Source of the DNA: Prevotella sp. UBA4268
Lineage (GTDB): Bacteria; Bacteroidota; Bacteroidia; Bacteroidales; Bacteroidaceae
Direction: 5' to 3'
NCBI GenBank assembly: GCA_002395135.1
Contig: DGWC01000107.1
Span: forward strand, 3,236-67,235
DNA length: 64,000 nt
Within the stretch, counting starts at the first letter, position 1. The number at the start of each line of letters is the position of its first letter. The notes under the pieces were generated by a model that worked only from the letters and a program-made list of their open reading frames with translations, searched no databases and was not told where the DNA came from. The position numbers were made by a program, and so were the translations under genes. This document shows, piece after piece, positions 29,801-39,786 of the stretch.

Positions 29801-32038
29801 ATGGAACTGATTTTTACAGAAAACGAAATAAACGAGGCACAGCAACTGCTGAAACAATTGGTAGAACTGTTGGGAACGTCGCTTAGTAAAGACGACGAAC
29901 TCACCATGCAAGACTATCTGCAAAAGTCAATAAGTAACCAAAAACTACAGCGAGATGTGTTCGGGCTGAACCCTGTGGTGCAGAGTTTCCGCACCGCCAT
30001 CATCGCTGTAGAAGAAGAAGGACTGAAACGCGATGGTGTACTTGCCATACTATTGTACACCTGCGTAACCAACGGATTAGAAGAATCACTACATATCAGA
30101 GAGAAATATGGCGATTCGGTGGCCACCATCATCCATGGTCTATCGCGCATACAGGAACTCTACAAGAAGAATCCCGTTATAGAAAGTGAGAATTTCCGCA
30201 ATCTCCTGCTTTCGTTTGCAGAAGATATGCGAGTGATTCTCATCATGATTGCCGACAGGGTAAGCCTGATGCGGCAGATACGCGACACAGAACAGTTGGA
30301 GGCAAAGCAGCAGGTGAGCGAAGAAGCAAGTTACCTCTATGCCCCCCTCGCTCATAAATTGGGTTTGTACAAACTGAAAAGTGAGTTGGAAGACTTGTCG
30401 CTCAAGTATCTTGAACATGATGCTTACTACATGATCAAGGAGAAACTCAATGCCACCAAGAAGAGTCGCGATGCCTATATCGATAAGTTCATCAAGCCAA
30501 TTGACGAGAAACTGCGCGATGCCGGCATTCATTTCCATATGAAAGGGCGAACCAAGAGCATACACAGCATCTGGCAAAAGATGAAAAAACAGAAGTGCGG
30601 ATTCGAGGGTATCTATGATTTGTTTGCCATTCGCATCATCATTTCTAACAACGGAACAGGCCAAATGACACGCACACAGGAGCATGCGCTCTGCTGGCAG
30701 GCATTTGCCATTATCACAAACATGTATCAAGGCAACCCGAAACGACTTCGCGACTGGCTTACAGTGCCAAAATCCAATGGCTATGAGAGCCTTCACATCA
30801 CGGTGCTTGGACCAGAAAACAAGTGGGTTGAGGTGCAGATACGTACAGAAAGGATGGATGAAGTGGCAGAGCGTGGCCTTGCCGCCCACTGGAGATATAA
30901 GGGAGTGAAGAGCGAAGGCGGCATCGACGACTGGCTGAACAGCATCCGCGCAGCACTGGAAAACAATGATGACCGGCAGGTAATGGATGAATTCAAGATG
31001 GACTTGTATGAAGACGAAGTCTTTGTATTCACTCCGAAGGGCGATTTGCTGAAGTTTCCCAAAGGCGCTACCGTGCTCGATTTCGCCTATCACATACATT
31101 CACGCGTTGGCAACCAATGTACTGGCGCAAGGATAAATAACAAAATCGTCACCATCCGCTATCAGTTACAATCGGGTGACCAAGTGGAAGTGCTCACCTC
31201 CAACACGCAAACACCCAAGCAAGACTGGCAGAATATTGTAAAAACCAGCCGCGCCAAGTCGAAGATACGACTGGCCCTAAAGGATATACAAGTAAAGCAG
31301 GGTGTGCTGGCTAAGGAAATGCTTGAGCGGAGACTGAAAAACCGAAAGATCGAGGTGGAAGAAAGTGTGCTAAACCACCTGATTAAAAAACTGGGCATTA
31401 AGGAAACACGCGAGTTCTACAGGCAACTCGCCGAGGAGACGCTCGATATGAACACCGTGATTGAGCGTTATATCGAGGTTTATGAGCACGACAACAATCT
31501 GTCATCGGGCAAAGGCAATACCAATATCCCTGCTCAAAGTGCTGAAGAGTTTGTTTATGAGAATCCCAACGAGGAAATCACCTACGGTAACGATGATGTG
31601 ATTGTCATTGACCAAAACCTGAAAGGCGTTGATTTCCAGTTGGCTAAATGCTGCCATCCCATCTATGGCGACAGCGTCTTCGGTTTCGTTACTGTGAACG
31701 GAGGTATCAAAATACACCGCACTGACTGCCCCAATGCACCCGAATTGCGTAAACGTTTCGGCTACAGAATTGTTCGTGCAAAGTGGAGTGGCAAGGGTAA
31801 TTCCCAGTATTCTATTGCCTTGCGCATTATCGGAAACGATGACATAGGAATTGTAAACAATGTGACGAGCATCATATCGAAGGAAGAGAAAATCATGATG
31901 CGAAGCATTAATATAGAGAGCCACGACGGTTTGTTCAGTGGAAATCTCGTCATCTACGTGGAAGACACGTCAAAACTGGAGGCACTGATTAAGAAACTGC
32001 GCACCGTAAAGGGAGTGAAGCAGGTGTCAAGGATTTGA
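29801..32038 (+). CDS. relA: RelA/SpoT-family (p)ppGpp synthetase, hydrolase site degenerate
   Basis: A 745-residue long RSH protein. The N-terminal hydrolase-like domain lacks its metal-binding HD pair: where active enzymes have LLHDVVED this one reads ILLYTCVTNG, and the later site reads IADRVSLMRQ. The synthetase domain is intact (KGRTKSIHSIW, GIYDLFAIRII, NGYESLHITVLGP, VQIRTERMDEVAERGLAAHW). TGS (EVFVFTPKGDLLKFP), a zinc-finger/conserved Cys region (LAKCCHPIYGD) and a C-terminal ACT domain follow. It should therefore be a synthase that depends on another enzyme for ppGpp removal. It converges on the TetR gene with a 12-bp overlap. Confidence 0.92.
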   Translation: MELIFTENEINEAQQLLKQLVELLGTSLSKDDELTMQDYLQKSISNQKLQRDVFGLNPVVQSFRTAIIAVEEEGLKRDGVLAILLYTCVTNGLEESLHIREKYGDSVATIIHGLSRIQELYKKNPVIESENFRNLLLSFAEDMRVILIMIADRVSLMRQIRDTEQLEAKQQVSEEASYLYAPLAHKLGLYKLKSELEDLSLKYLEHDAYYMIKEKLNATKKSRDAYIDKFIKPIDEKLRDAGIHFHMKGRTKSIHSIWQKMKKQKCGFEGIYDLFAIRIIISNNGTGQMTRTQEHALCWQAFAIITNMYQGNPKRLRDWLTVPKSNGYESLHITVLGPENKWVEVQIRTERMDEVAERGLAAHWRYKGVKSEGGIDDWLNSIRAALENNDDRQVMDEFKMDLYEDEVFVFTPKGDLLKFPKGATVLDFAYHIHSRVGNQCTGARINNKIVTIRYQLQSGDQVEVLTSNTQTPKQDWQNIVKTSRAKSKIRLALKDIQVKQGVLAKEMLERRLKNRKIEVEESVLNHLIKKLGIKETREFYRQLAEETLDMNTVIERYIEVYEHDNNLSSGKGNTNIPAQSAEEFVYENPNEEITYGNDDVIVIDQNLKGVDFQLAKCCHPIYGDSVFGFVTVNGGIKIHRTDCPNAPELRKRFGYRIVRAKWSGKGNSQYSIALRIIGNDDIGIVNNVTSIISKEEKIMMRSINIESHDGLFSGNLVIYVEDTSKLEALIKKLRTVKGVKQVSRI

Positions 32039-32629
32039 GAAAATCTCGTCAAGCATGCTGATGCCCTTCTCCGTGCACAAGCCACGAATCTGCACAAACA
32101 CATAATTGACAAACAAATCGCGCAGTGGATACTGCTCATAAAGTTTAGTCTCCACTACATGGTTAATCACGCCATCACTGATTTTTGAGATAATGTCGTA
32201 GTTCAAGTCTGACATGAAATAGCCATGCTCAATGCCCTTGTTGATAAAAAGCATGGTTTGTTTTCGGTTTTGTTCTCTTGACTGTTGCAGAAAACGGAGC
32301 GCATGATCGTATTTGTTCAAGTCGCTGAAAAACAAAGGATTCACAGAGCCTAATTCCTCCAATTTTCTTTTGATCACATAGATGACAATCTCCATCTCAT
32401 TGGATGCTGTCTGCGCAAAATGTTCCAAATTACTGTGATTTGACGAAATTTGAAGCGATATGCCTTCCAACAGTAACTGCTCCTTGTTTTCATAGAGTTC
32501 ATAGAGCGTTCTTTTCGATATTGACAATGACGCTGCAATGTCGTCCATCTTAACAGCCTTGATTCCCCGCTCCTTGAAAAGCGACATGGCTTTCTCAACA
32601 ACTCTATGCTGCAGATCACACCGTGACAT
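32027..32629 (-). CDS. TetR/AcrR-family transcriptional regulator
   Basis: About 200 residues. The N-terminal helix-turn-helix is clear (AMSLFKERGIKAVKMDD, IAASLSISKRTLYELYENKEQLL); the C-terminal ligand domain is divergent, as usual in this family. ATG 32629 is taken as start; an ATG at 32653 is also possible. It is transcribed divergently from maeB and convergently with relA, overlapping the last 12 bp of relA. A TATCTTTG box on the - strand (32680-32673) may drive it. Target and ligand are unknown. Confidence 0.88.
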   Translation of the reverse strand: MSRCDLQHRVVEKAMSLFKERGIKAVKMDDIAASLSISKRTLYELYENKEQLLLEGISLQISSNHSNLEHFAQTASNEMEIVIYVIKRKLEELGSVNPLFFSDLNKYDHALRFLQQSREQNRKQTMLFINKGIEHGYFMSDLNYDIISKISDGVINHVVETKLYEQYPLRDLFVNYVFVQIRGLCTEKGISMLDEIFSNP

Positions 32630-32723
32630 TATATTATTACTGTTTTTATGCATATTGACAACGTTTTCGTTGCAAAGATAACAAATAATCATAAATCATG
32701 AGCCAAAATTCACATATATTTTC

Positions 32724-32731
32724 TATCTTTG
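32724..32731 (+). promoter_or_regulatory. -7 box (TATCTTTG) of maeB
   Basis: Exact TAnnTTTG match 40 bp before the maeB start; no clear upstream TTG box. It shares a divergent gap of about 140 bp with the TetR gene promoter, so the regulator could act on both. Confidence 0.65.
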
Positions 32732-32770
32732 CAGTGGTAAAAAGATGTTTTTTCATTAGATTTAATCATT

Positions 32771-35065
32771 ATGGTACAGATTTCAAAGGATGCGGCTCTC
32801 GCTTATCACGAGAACGGCAGAGCAGGTAAGATTGAAGTAAAGCCTACAAAACCTTACCGCACACAAACAGATTTAAGTCTTGCATATTCTCCTGGCGTGG
32901 CTTTTCCCTGTCTGGAAATCCAACAAGACCCCAACAATGCTTACAAGTATACCGACAAAGGCAATCTTGTTGCTGTGATCAGCAATGGTACTGCTGTACT
33001 TGGTCTGGGCGATATCGGAGCAATGAGTGGCAAGCCGGTTATGGAGGGAAAGGGACTCCTGTTTAAAATATACGGCGGAATAGATGTCTTCGACATTGAA
33101 GTGGCAGAGAAAGACCCTGAGAAATTTTGCGAAGCCGTGGAGCGGATAGCCCCCACATTTGGCGGTATCAACCTGGAAGACATCAAGGCACCAGAGTGTT
33201 TCTATATCGAAGAACGACTGAAAAGGACACTCGATATACCCGTGATGCACGATGACCAGCATGGTACGGCGATTATTTCTGCCGCAGGTCTGAAGAATGC
33301 ACTTGAAGTAAACGGCAAAGATATCACAAAGGTGAGAATCGTTGTTAATGGTGCTGGAGCAGCGGCCATCTCCTGTACCAAACTATATGTGGCTCTCGGT
33401 GCACAGAAAGAGAACATACTGATGCTTGATTCCAAAGGTGTGATTACAGACGACCGTGAAAACCTGACAGCAGAAAAGAAACTCTTTGCCACACATCGTC
33501 GCGATGTTCACACATTAGCAGAGGCAGTGAAAGGAGCCGACGTATTCGTTGGTCTTTCAAAAGGCAATGTGCTGACACAAGACATGGTTCGTTCCATGGC
33601 AGAGGATCCTATCGTGTTTGCCTTGGCTAATCCCGTTCCTGAGATTTCTTACGAGGATGCCGTCAGCAGCAGGCCCGATGTGCTCATGTCAACAGGACGT
33701 TCCGACTATCCAAACCAGATTAACAACGTCATAGGATTCCCATATATCTTCCGTGGAGCACTCGACGTGCATGCAACGGCCATCAATGAAGAGATGAAAA
33801 TGGCGGCTGTTCACGCTATCGCCGACCTTGCCAAACTGCCAGTTCCTGATGTAGTTAATGATGTCTACAAAGTGAACAACCTGAAATTCGGCAGAGACTA
33901 CTTTATCCCCAAACCCGTTGACCCGCGTCTTATATCAGAAGTGAGTGCGGCTGTAGCAAAGGCTGCTATCGACAGCGGTGTAGCACGTCGTGTGATTACC
34001 GACTGGGATGAATACAAAAACTCACTGAGTGTATTGTTGGGACAGGAAACGAAACTCACCCAAAAGTTATATGCTACGGCTGCTGCCCATCCTCAGCGCA
34101 TTGTCTTTGCAGAAGGAATCCACCCGACAATGCTCAAGGCGGCTGTCCAAGCAAAGGCAGAAGGCATCTGCCACCCTATTCTCTTGGGCAACGATGAGCG
34201 CATTATGAAACTGGCGAATGAACTCGACCTGAACATGGAAGGTATAGAGATCATCAACTTACGGCATGACCGCGAAGCGGAAAGGCGCGAAAGGTATGCC
34301 AAACTGCTCACTGAGAAACGCCAGCGCGACGGTTACACCTTCGAAGAAGCCAACGACAAGATGTTTGAACGCAACTATTTCGGCATGATGATGGTGGAAA
34401 CCGGTGAGGCCGATGCTTTCATCACGGGACTCTACACCCGCTATTCCAACACCATCAAGGTGGCAAAAGAGATCATCGGGATTCGTCCGGAATACAAGCA
34501 TTTCGGCACCATGCACATCATTAACTCACCCAAAGGAACACTCTTTATCGCAGATACGCTGATTAATAACGACCCCGATACGGAAGTGCTTGTAGACCTT
34601 GCAGAACTGAGTGCAACGGCTGTACGCTTCTTCAATGAGAAGCCAACCATCGCCATGATCAGCCATTCCAATTTCGGTTCCGACAATTCTGAGGGCTCAC
34701 AGAAAGTGAGAAATGCCGTGGCCACCATACAGCAGGAACATCCCGATCTGGCCATTGACGGCGAAATGCAAATCAGTTTTGCACTAAACAAGGAACTTCG
34801 CGACAATCTATACCCATTCACACGTTTGAAAGGAAAAGATGTCAACACGCTGATTTTCCCCAATCTGACCAGTGCCCGGTCAAGTTATAAAATGCTACAG
34901 GCTCTGAATACTGATGTGGAAATCATCGGTCCGATTCAAATGGGACTCAACAAAGCCATCCATTTCTGCGACTTCGGCTGTTCGGTTCGCGATGTGGTGA
35001 ACATCACTGCCGTTGCGGGTATTGATGCGTATGTAGAAAAGATAAAAAGCAGAATCAACAAATAG
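32771..35065 (+). CDS. maeB: NADP-dependent malic enzyme with C-terminal phosphotransacetylase-like domain
   Basis: A 764-residue MaeB-type enzyme: oxidative decarboxylation of malate to pyruvate. The malic enzyme half shows [32 protein letters not shown] and the NAD(P)-binding [14 protein letters not shown]. From about residue 430 it continues as a phosphate acetyltransferase-like domain ([49 protein letters not shown]), which in this class is regulatory, sensing acetyl-CoA. Full length. It stands alone and ends at a bidirectional terminator. Confidence 0.96.
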   Translation: MVQISKDAALAYHENGRAGKIEVKPTKPYRTQTDLSLAYSPGVAFPCLEIQQDPNNAYKYTDKGNLVAVISNGTAVLGLGDIGAMSGKPVMEGKGLLFKIYGGIDVFDIEVAEKDPEKFCEAVERIAPTFGGINLEDIKAPECFYIEERLKRTLDIPVMHDDQHGTAIISAAGLKNALEVNGKDITKVRIVVNGAGAAAISCTKLYVALGAQKENILMLDSKGVITDDRENLTAEKKLFATHRRDVHTLAEAVKGADVFVGLSKGNVLTQDMVRSMAEDPIVFALANPVPEISYEDAVSSRPDVLMSTGRSDYPNQINNVIGFPYIFRGALDVHATAINEEMKMAAVHAIADLAKLPVPDVVNDVYKVNNLKFGRDYFIPKPVDPRLISEVSAAVAKAAIDSGVARRVITDWDEYKNSLSVLLGQETKLTQKLYATAAAHPQRIVFAEGIHPTMLKAAVQAKAEGICHPILLGNDERIMKLANELDLNMEGIEIINLRHDREAERRERYAKLLTEKRQRDGYTFEEANDKMFERNYFGMMMVETGEADAFITGLYTRYSNTIKVAKEIIGIRPEYKHFGTMHIINSPKGTLFIADTLINNDPDTEVLVDLAELSATAVRFFNEKPTIAMISHSNFGSDNSEGSQKVRNAVATIQQEHPDLAIDGEMQISFALNKELRDNLYPFTRLKGKDVNTLIFPNLTSARSSYKMLQALNTDVEIIGPIQMGLNKAIHFCDFGCSVRDVVNITAVAGIDAYVEKIKSRINK

Positions 35066-35105
35066 AAAAAGAAATCCTCGGCAATTACCGAGGATTTCTT
35101 TTTCT
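35066..35105. terminator. Bidirectional terminator between maeB and the tRNA gene
   Basis: GAAATCCTCGG and CCGAGGATTTC pair perfectly around a 6-nt loop, with A-runs before and T-runs after, so it works for maeB on + and the tRNA on -. Confidence 0.92.
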
Positions 35106-35108
35106 TCG

Positions 35109-35183
35109 TAGGGACGATCGGGCTCGAACCGATGACCTCTGCAATGTGACTGCAGCGCTCTAAACCAACTGGGCTACGCCCCT
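35109..35183 (-). tRNA. tRNA-Val (anticodon CAC)
   Basis: 75 nt. Acceptor AGGGGCG pairs with CGTCCCT (one G-T), the T arm is ATCGG-TTCGAGC-CCGAT, and the anticodon arm is CTGCA-GTCACAT-TGCAG, placing T at 33 and CAC at 34-36, which reads GUG. The D stem GCCC/GAGC has one C-A mismatch and position 32 is G. CCA is not encoded. The isotype rests on the anticodon alone. Confidence 0.88.
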
Positions 35184-35365
35184 ATTTTTTAATCGAATGC
35201 AAAATTACATAAATTATTTAATAGCACCAAATTCTTTTCCACTTTTTATTTAAATACACCTCATTTTTTCTTCTTTTTGCCATTTCTTTTGCAAAATATA
35301 AATATTATTCGTATTTTCGCATGCTACAAGAACAAGTTATCCACGAAATAAAACCATTCAGCCAA

Positions 35366-36757
35366 ATGAAAAAGACGGGATTTATACTATTCATATTCAT
35401 GCTTGGGATGAACCTTGACCTGTTTTCCCAAACCAGCAGCAATGACGTCACCAGCCAAAAGAATCAGATTTTAGAGCATATCACGGGGGCTGAAATACCC
35501 GACCTCACTGTCAGCATCCTCAAATTGGGGGCAAAGGGAGACGGAAAAAAAGATTGCAAACCGGCTTTCGACAAAGCCATGAAAATGGCAAAGAAGAAAG
35601 GCGGCTTACATATCATTGTTCCTTCCGGAGTGTATATGCTCAACGGACCTATCCATCTGGTGAGTAATGTGTGCATTGATTTGCAAGAAGGAGCCACCCT
35701 GATGTTCTCGGACAATCCTGAATACTATCTTCCAGCAGTGAAAACAAGTTGGGAAGGGACGTTTCTTCAGAACTACAGTCCGTTCATCTATGGCTATCAG
35801 GTACATGATGTGTCGATTATTGGGAAAGGAACGGTAGACGGCAATGCAATGAATACTTTTGCCACATGGAGAGCCAAGCAGAAAACAGATCAGTTGCTGT
35901 CGCGCAAAATGAATCATGAGAGCATGGCGGTCAGTGAAAGGAATTTCGGAGAAGGACAGTTTCTCAGGCCCCATCTCATTCAGTTTTTCAACTGTAGCAA
36001 TATCACCATGGAAGGTGTTATTATCACCAACTCCCCTTTCTGGTGTATTCACCTGCTCAAAAGCGAGAATATCATATGCAGAGGGTTGAGATATGACGCA
36101 AAACTGGTAAACAATGACGGTATCGATCCCGAATATTCACGCAACATTCTGATAGAAGACGTACATTTCAACAACGGAGACGACAACGTGGCCATTAAAA
36201 GCGGACGAGACAACGACGGATGGGACAATACATCAACCCCCTCGGAGAACATCATTATCCGCCGCTGCCATTTCAAAGGTTTGCATGCGGTGGTAATCGG
36301 AAGTGAAATGTCGGCTGGTGTACGCAACGTGTTTATCGAAGATTGTGACTATGCAGGCTACTGCAAAAGAGCATTATACGTGAAGACGAATCCAGACCGT
36401 GGTGGATTTGTGAGAAGCATTCATGTAAACAACTGCCAGTTTGATGAGGTGGAAGACCTCTTCTATATTACGAGCATGTATGCCGGAGAAGGTCTTGACA
36501 ACAACCATTTCAGTGATGTGACAGACATATATATAAATAATGTGTCATGCAACAAGGCGCGTGCAGGCGGAATCATCCTGCAAGGCACGAAGCAAAAACC
36601 ATTAAGAAACATTGTGTTCAATCATGTTGACATCAAGGAAGTGAAAAATGCGTTGAGCATGGACAATACAGAAGACATTGTTTTTCGCAATTGCCATTTG
36701 GGCGGCAAAGCAGGTATCCCAACCCAAGCCGCTGCCAAAGACAATATTTTCAAATGA
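35366..36757 (+). CDS. Secreted GH28 pectinase (polygalacturonase-like)
   Basis: A 463-residue protein with a signal peptide (MKKTGFILFIFMLGMNLDLFSQ), starting at ATG 35366. The right-handed beta-helix of GH28 is evident, with catalytic-site segments NNDGIDPEYS, NGDDNVAIKSG, IGSEMSAGVRN (in place of GHG) and ALYVKTNPDRGG. GH28 enzymes hydrolyse galacturonan in pectin; the exo- versus endo-type cannot be settled here. It stands alone, before msrA, with no SusC/D pair nearby. A TATTTTCG box near 35309-35317 may be its -7 element. Confidence 0.9.
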   Translation: MKKTGFILFIFMLGMNLDLFSQTSSNDVTSQKNQILEHITGAEIPDLTVSILKLGAKGDGKKDCKPAFDKAMKMAKKKGGLHIIVPSGVYMLNGPIHLVSNVCIDLQEGATLMFSDNPEYYLPAVKTSWEGTFLQNYSPFIYGYQVHDVSIIGKGTVDGNAMNTFATWRAKQKTDQLLSRKMNHESMAVSERNFGEGQFLRPHLIQFFNCSNITMEGVIITNSPFWCIHLLKSENIICRGLRYDAKLVNNDGIDPEYSRNILIEDVHFNNGDDNVAIKSGRDNDGWDNTSTPSENIIIRRCHFKGLHAVVIGSEMSAGVRNVFIEDCDYAGYCKRALYVKTNPDRGGFVRSIHVNNCQFDEVEDLFYITSMYAGEGLDNNHFSDVTDIYINNVSCNKARAGGIILQGTKQKPLRNIVFNHVDIKEVKNALSMDNTEDIVFRNCHLGGKAGIPTQAAAKDNIFK

Positions 36758-36829
36758 ATCTACAACAGTATTGTAAACAACAAATAACAACCAAACTTGA
36801 TTACAATAATCAACAAATCTAATATAAAG

Positions 36830-37336
36830 ATGAAAGAAATCTATTTAGCAGGCGGCTGCTTTTGGGGAACAGAACATTTCTTCAAGCAGATTCAAGGAGT
36901 GATGAAGACAGAGGTGGGATTCGCAAACGGCAACACGCAGAATCCTACATACAAGGAAGTTTATACCGACACGACGGGATTTGCAGAAACGGTGCATATT
37001 GATTACGATGAGAATGTGGTCAGTCTTGAATTTCTTCTCAATATGTTTTTCGTTGCCATCGACCCGACCAGTCTGAACAAACAAGGACACGACGAAGGCA
37101 CCCGCTATCGCACTGGCATCTATTATAGTGACGAATCACAGTTGGATGCCATTAGAAAAGTTATGAGCGAACAACAGGAGAAATATGAGAAACCTATCGT
37201 TGTTGAAGTGGAACCATTGAAAAACTTCTACCCTGCCGATGAGTATCACCAAGACTATCTCGACAAGAATCCCAATGGTTACTGCCATCTGCCACTTGAA
37301 CTGTTTGAATATGCAAGGAAAGCAAAGATGAAATGA
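36830..37336 (+). CDS. msrA: Peptide methionine sulfoxide reductase MsrA
   Basis: A 168-residue enzyme that repairs methionine-S-sulfoxide. The catalytic Cys is in [14 protein letters not shown]; the other family segments are [29 protein letters not shown] and [20 protein letters not shown] 36830 is the start; the frame opens upstream at 36797 without family similarity. No MsrB domain is attached. Confidence 0.96.
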   Translation: MKEIYLAGGCFWGTEHFFKQIQGVMKTEVGFANGNTQNPTYKEVYTDTTGFAETVHIDYDENVVSLEFLLNMFFVAIDPTSLNKQGHDEGTRYRTGIYYSDESQLDAIRKVMSEQQEKYEKPIVVEVEPLKNFYPADEYHQDYLDKNPNGYCHLPLELFEYARKAKMK

Positions 37337-37388
37337 AACGCGGCTAAGCACCTGTCGCTACCTATACACTGACCACCTATATATAAAA

Positions 37389-37436
37389 AGGTGAAGATAC
37401 AATCAGAAAGAGAATTTGTATCTTCACCTATTATTC
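37389..37436. terminator. Bidirectional terminator between msrA and the peptide transporter gene
   Basis: A perfect 14-bp stem (AGGTGAAGATACAA with TTGTATCTTCACCT); T-rich on the - strand side (CCTTTTTATAT), so it serves the transporter gene best. Confidence 0.9.
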
Positions 37437-37471
37437 TGTACATCACCACTCAGTGATGCAGTATTACATTA

Positions 37472-38998
37472 TTATGCCACCTTTTCCAGACGCTTCATCA
37501 TAGCAAACATGAAGATGGCCGAAAGGATGCAAAGCACGGCAAACACAGCCCATACGATCCAGAGTTTCAGACCGCCCCAAAGCAATCCGCCTACCATGAC
37601 AAGTTGGTTTCCAATGGCTGTGGCCACAAACCAACCACCCATCATCATACCTTTGTACTTAGGAGGAGCCACTTTAGATACGAAAGAAATGCCCATCGGA
37701 GAAAGCAGAAGTTCGCCAAAGGTCAGCACCAGGTAAGTGGTGATGAGCCAGTAAGGAGACACAAACATACCTGCCTCGCCCATGGCTTTCTGCTCATCTG
37801 GAGATGGAAGACTGCGCGAAGCATACATCATCAAGCAGAATGCGGCAGCAGCAACAATCATTCCGTACGCAATCTTACGAGGTGCTGAAGGCTCTTTACC
37901 CTTGGCAGCGAGCGAACCAAATATGGCCATGCTCACCGGCGTGAGAGCAACCACATAGAAGGGGTTGAACTGCTGGAAAATAGGAGCAGAGATATCGACA
38001 CTGCCTGTAGCCTGCGAATACTTATAAACCAGCACGCCCAATGCTGCCAATATCACAAGAGCGGAAATGCCTTTGCCCTTTGCAGTCTTACTCTGGAAGA
38101 GTGAGAACAAGGCATATACAATGAAGATGACCATCACAAGATTGATAACATCAAAGGGCATCGTGTGCACACCTTCAGCCGACTTTTCAGTAAACTCGTT
38201 GGCGAAATAGGTGAGCGACAGTCCGTTCTGATGAAATGCCATCCAGAAGAAGATAACCACTGCAAAGACAAGGCAGAGAGCCACGATGCGCTCTTTGGTC
38301 TCTTCTTTGGTGAGTTCCGGCTCGTTCGATGCAGCCACATTGGCTTTCTTGTCGCCTTTCTTGCCACCTTCTGTATGACGGAACGTGCTGCGGAATGCGT
38401 AGTAGATAGCGATGGAGAGGATAAGAGAAGCACATGCCACGGCAAAAGCGAAGTGATAAGCCTCGCCGTCCTGTGTATAACCAAGCGATGTCTTTGCCCA
38501 TTCAGAAATCTTGATGGCTGCTGTCGGAGCAAACAAGGCACCAATGTTGATTGCCATGTAGAAGATAGAGAACCCAGAGTCGCGCTTGTCGGCATATTTC
38601 GGGTCGTCATACAGATTACCCACCATTACCTGGAGATTGCCTTTGAACAGTCCTGTTCCGAAACTGATGAAGAAAAGCGCTGCCAGCATGCAGCACATAG
38701 CCATTACACCTCCGCCAAGAGGGATAGACAGGAACAGGTAACCGAAAAACATGATGATGATACCTGCTGTCACCATCTTACCGAATCCGAACTTGTCGGC
38801 CAGAATACCACCGATGAGAGGCAAGAAATACACCATCATCAGGAATGAACTGTAGATAACTCCTGCCGTTCCGGGTGTCAGTCCGAAATTGGCACGAAGA
38901 AACAATGCAAACACGGCTATCATTGTGTAATAGCCGAAGCGCTCACCAGTGTTGGCAAGTGCCAGAGCAAATAGACCTTTAGGTTGTCCTTCAAACAT
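37472..38998 (-). CDS. Proton-dependent oligopeptide transporter (POT/PTR family)
   Basis: A 508-residue inner-membrane protein with about 14 helices. The family motif ExxERFxYY is present as NTGERFGYYTMIAVFALFL at the N-terminus, and PLIGGILADKFGFGKMV follows. POT proteins import di- and tripeptides with protons. A charged cytoplasmic loop (KKGDKKANVAASNEPELTKEE) lies in the middle. The next gene in the same direction (a barrel protein) starts upstream of it with a 36-bp gap, so they may be co-transcribed. Confidence 0.93.
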   Translation of the reverse strand: MFEGQPKGLFALALANTGERFGYYTMIAVFALFLRANFGLTPGTAGVIYSSFLMMVYFLPLIGGILADKFGFGKMVTAGIIIMFFGYLFLSIPLGGGVMAMCCMLAALFFISFGTGLFKGNLQVMVGNLYDDPKYADKRDSGFSIFYMAINIGALFAPTAAIKISEWAKTSLGYTQDGEAYHFAFAVACASLILSIAIYYAFRSTFRHTEGGKKGDKKANVAASNEPELTKEETKERIVALCLVFAVVIFFWMAFHQNGLSLTYFANEFTEKSAEGVHTMPFDVINLVMVIFIVYALFSLFQSKTAKGKGISALVILAALGVLVYKYSQATGSVDISAPIFQQFNPFYVVALTPVSMAIFGSLAAKGKEPSAPRKIAYGMIVAAAAFCLMMYASRSLPSPDEQKAMGEAGMFVSPYWLITTYLVLTFGELLLSPMGISFVSKVAPPKYKGMMMGGWFVATAIGNQLVMVGGLLWGGLKLWIVWAVFAVLCILSAIFMFAMMKRLEKVA

Positions 38999-39034
38999 AA
39001 TTGATGATTTTTTAAGTTAGTATTAAATGATTTT

Positions 39035-39781
39035 TTATTCTTTCTTTGTTCTCTTGATGTCGAAAAGGTATGACAGTTTCACCACGATATTGCTGAAATT
39101 CGACCTTCCGAACACGTCACGTTTTGAATCCTTATAGATATTGCCAAGTCCGTAATAATAGCGTGCCTCTAACAGGAAATGACCTACCTTAGGATGCGAA
39201 TACTCCATTCCCACGCCTGCGGCTATACCATAGTCGAGTTTGTTGGCAATGGTCATCGTGTCTTGATCCATCCTTATGTTGACGCGGTCACGACTGTTCG
39301 GCTTCTTTAAATCAAAGTTATACTTCGGCTTATCCGACAGATAATAGCCCAACTGCGGACCAGCCTGGAAAAAGAAATTCATTCCTTTCCGCTCTTTTCC
39401 CCATGCCAGGTGCGCCATGACGGGCATCTGGAAATAGTTCATTGTGCGCTGATACTTTTCAGGCCGTTCTGTCAACTCGTTGATTACCGGCTGGTCATTC
39501 CTGTCAAGAATATCTTCTTTCCATCCAATCTGCGAATAATTCAGTTCGGCATACACGGAACAAATGGTATTGAAATACTTTTCGCATACATAGCGAATGG
39601 AAAGACCACCCGTCATACCACCGTGCAGGGTCTGGTTGACCTTAGGAACGAAAGCCACATTACTCAATACATAGCCTCCATTAAAACCTACGCTCAAGTC
39701 GTCACGATGCTCACCTACTTGCGCACAGACGGGCATGCCAAGAAAAAAGATGAAGAATAAGAACTGTACAATTCTTTTCAT
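39035..39781 (-). CDS. Outer-membrane beta-barrel protein (PorT-like)
   Basis: A 248-residue protein with a signal peptide (VQFLFFIFFLGMPVCAQ). The rest alternates hydrophobic and polar residues in barrel strands (VGFNGGYVLSNVAF, FFFQAGPQLGYYL, YGIAAGVGMEYSHP, VGHFLLEARYYYGLG) and ends with the strand FSNIVVKLSYLFDI. It follows the LysM/binding-protein gene by 5 bp, so the two are translated together. Function unknown; the small-barrel class includes cargo-secretion and structural proteins. Confidence 0.82.
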   Translation of the reverse strand: MKRIVQFLFFIFFLGMPVCAQVGEHRDDLSVGFNGGYVLSNVAFVPKVNQTLHGGMTGGLSIRYVCEKYFNTICSVYAELNYSQIGWKEDILDRNDQPVINELTERPEKYQRTMNYFQMPVMAHLAWGKERKGMNFFFQAGPQLGYYLSDKPKYNFDLKKPNSRDRVNIRMDQDTMTIANKLDYGIAAGVGMEYSHPKVGHFLLEARYYYGLGNIYKDSKRDVFGRSNFSNIVVKLSYLFDIKRTKKE

Positions 39782-39786
39782 GGCAA

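Noticed and set aside
35109..35183. tRNA-Asp (GTC) reading of the anticodon loop
   Set aside because: The 5-bp anticodon stem fixes the loop as GTCACAT, placing CAC and not GTC at positions 34-36.
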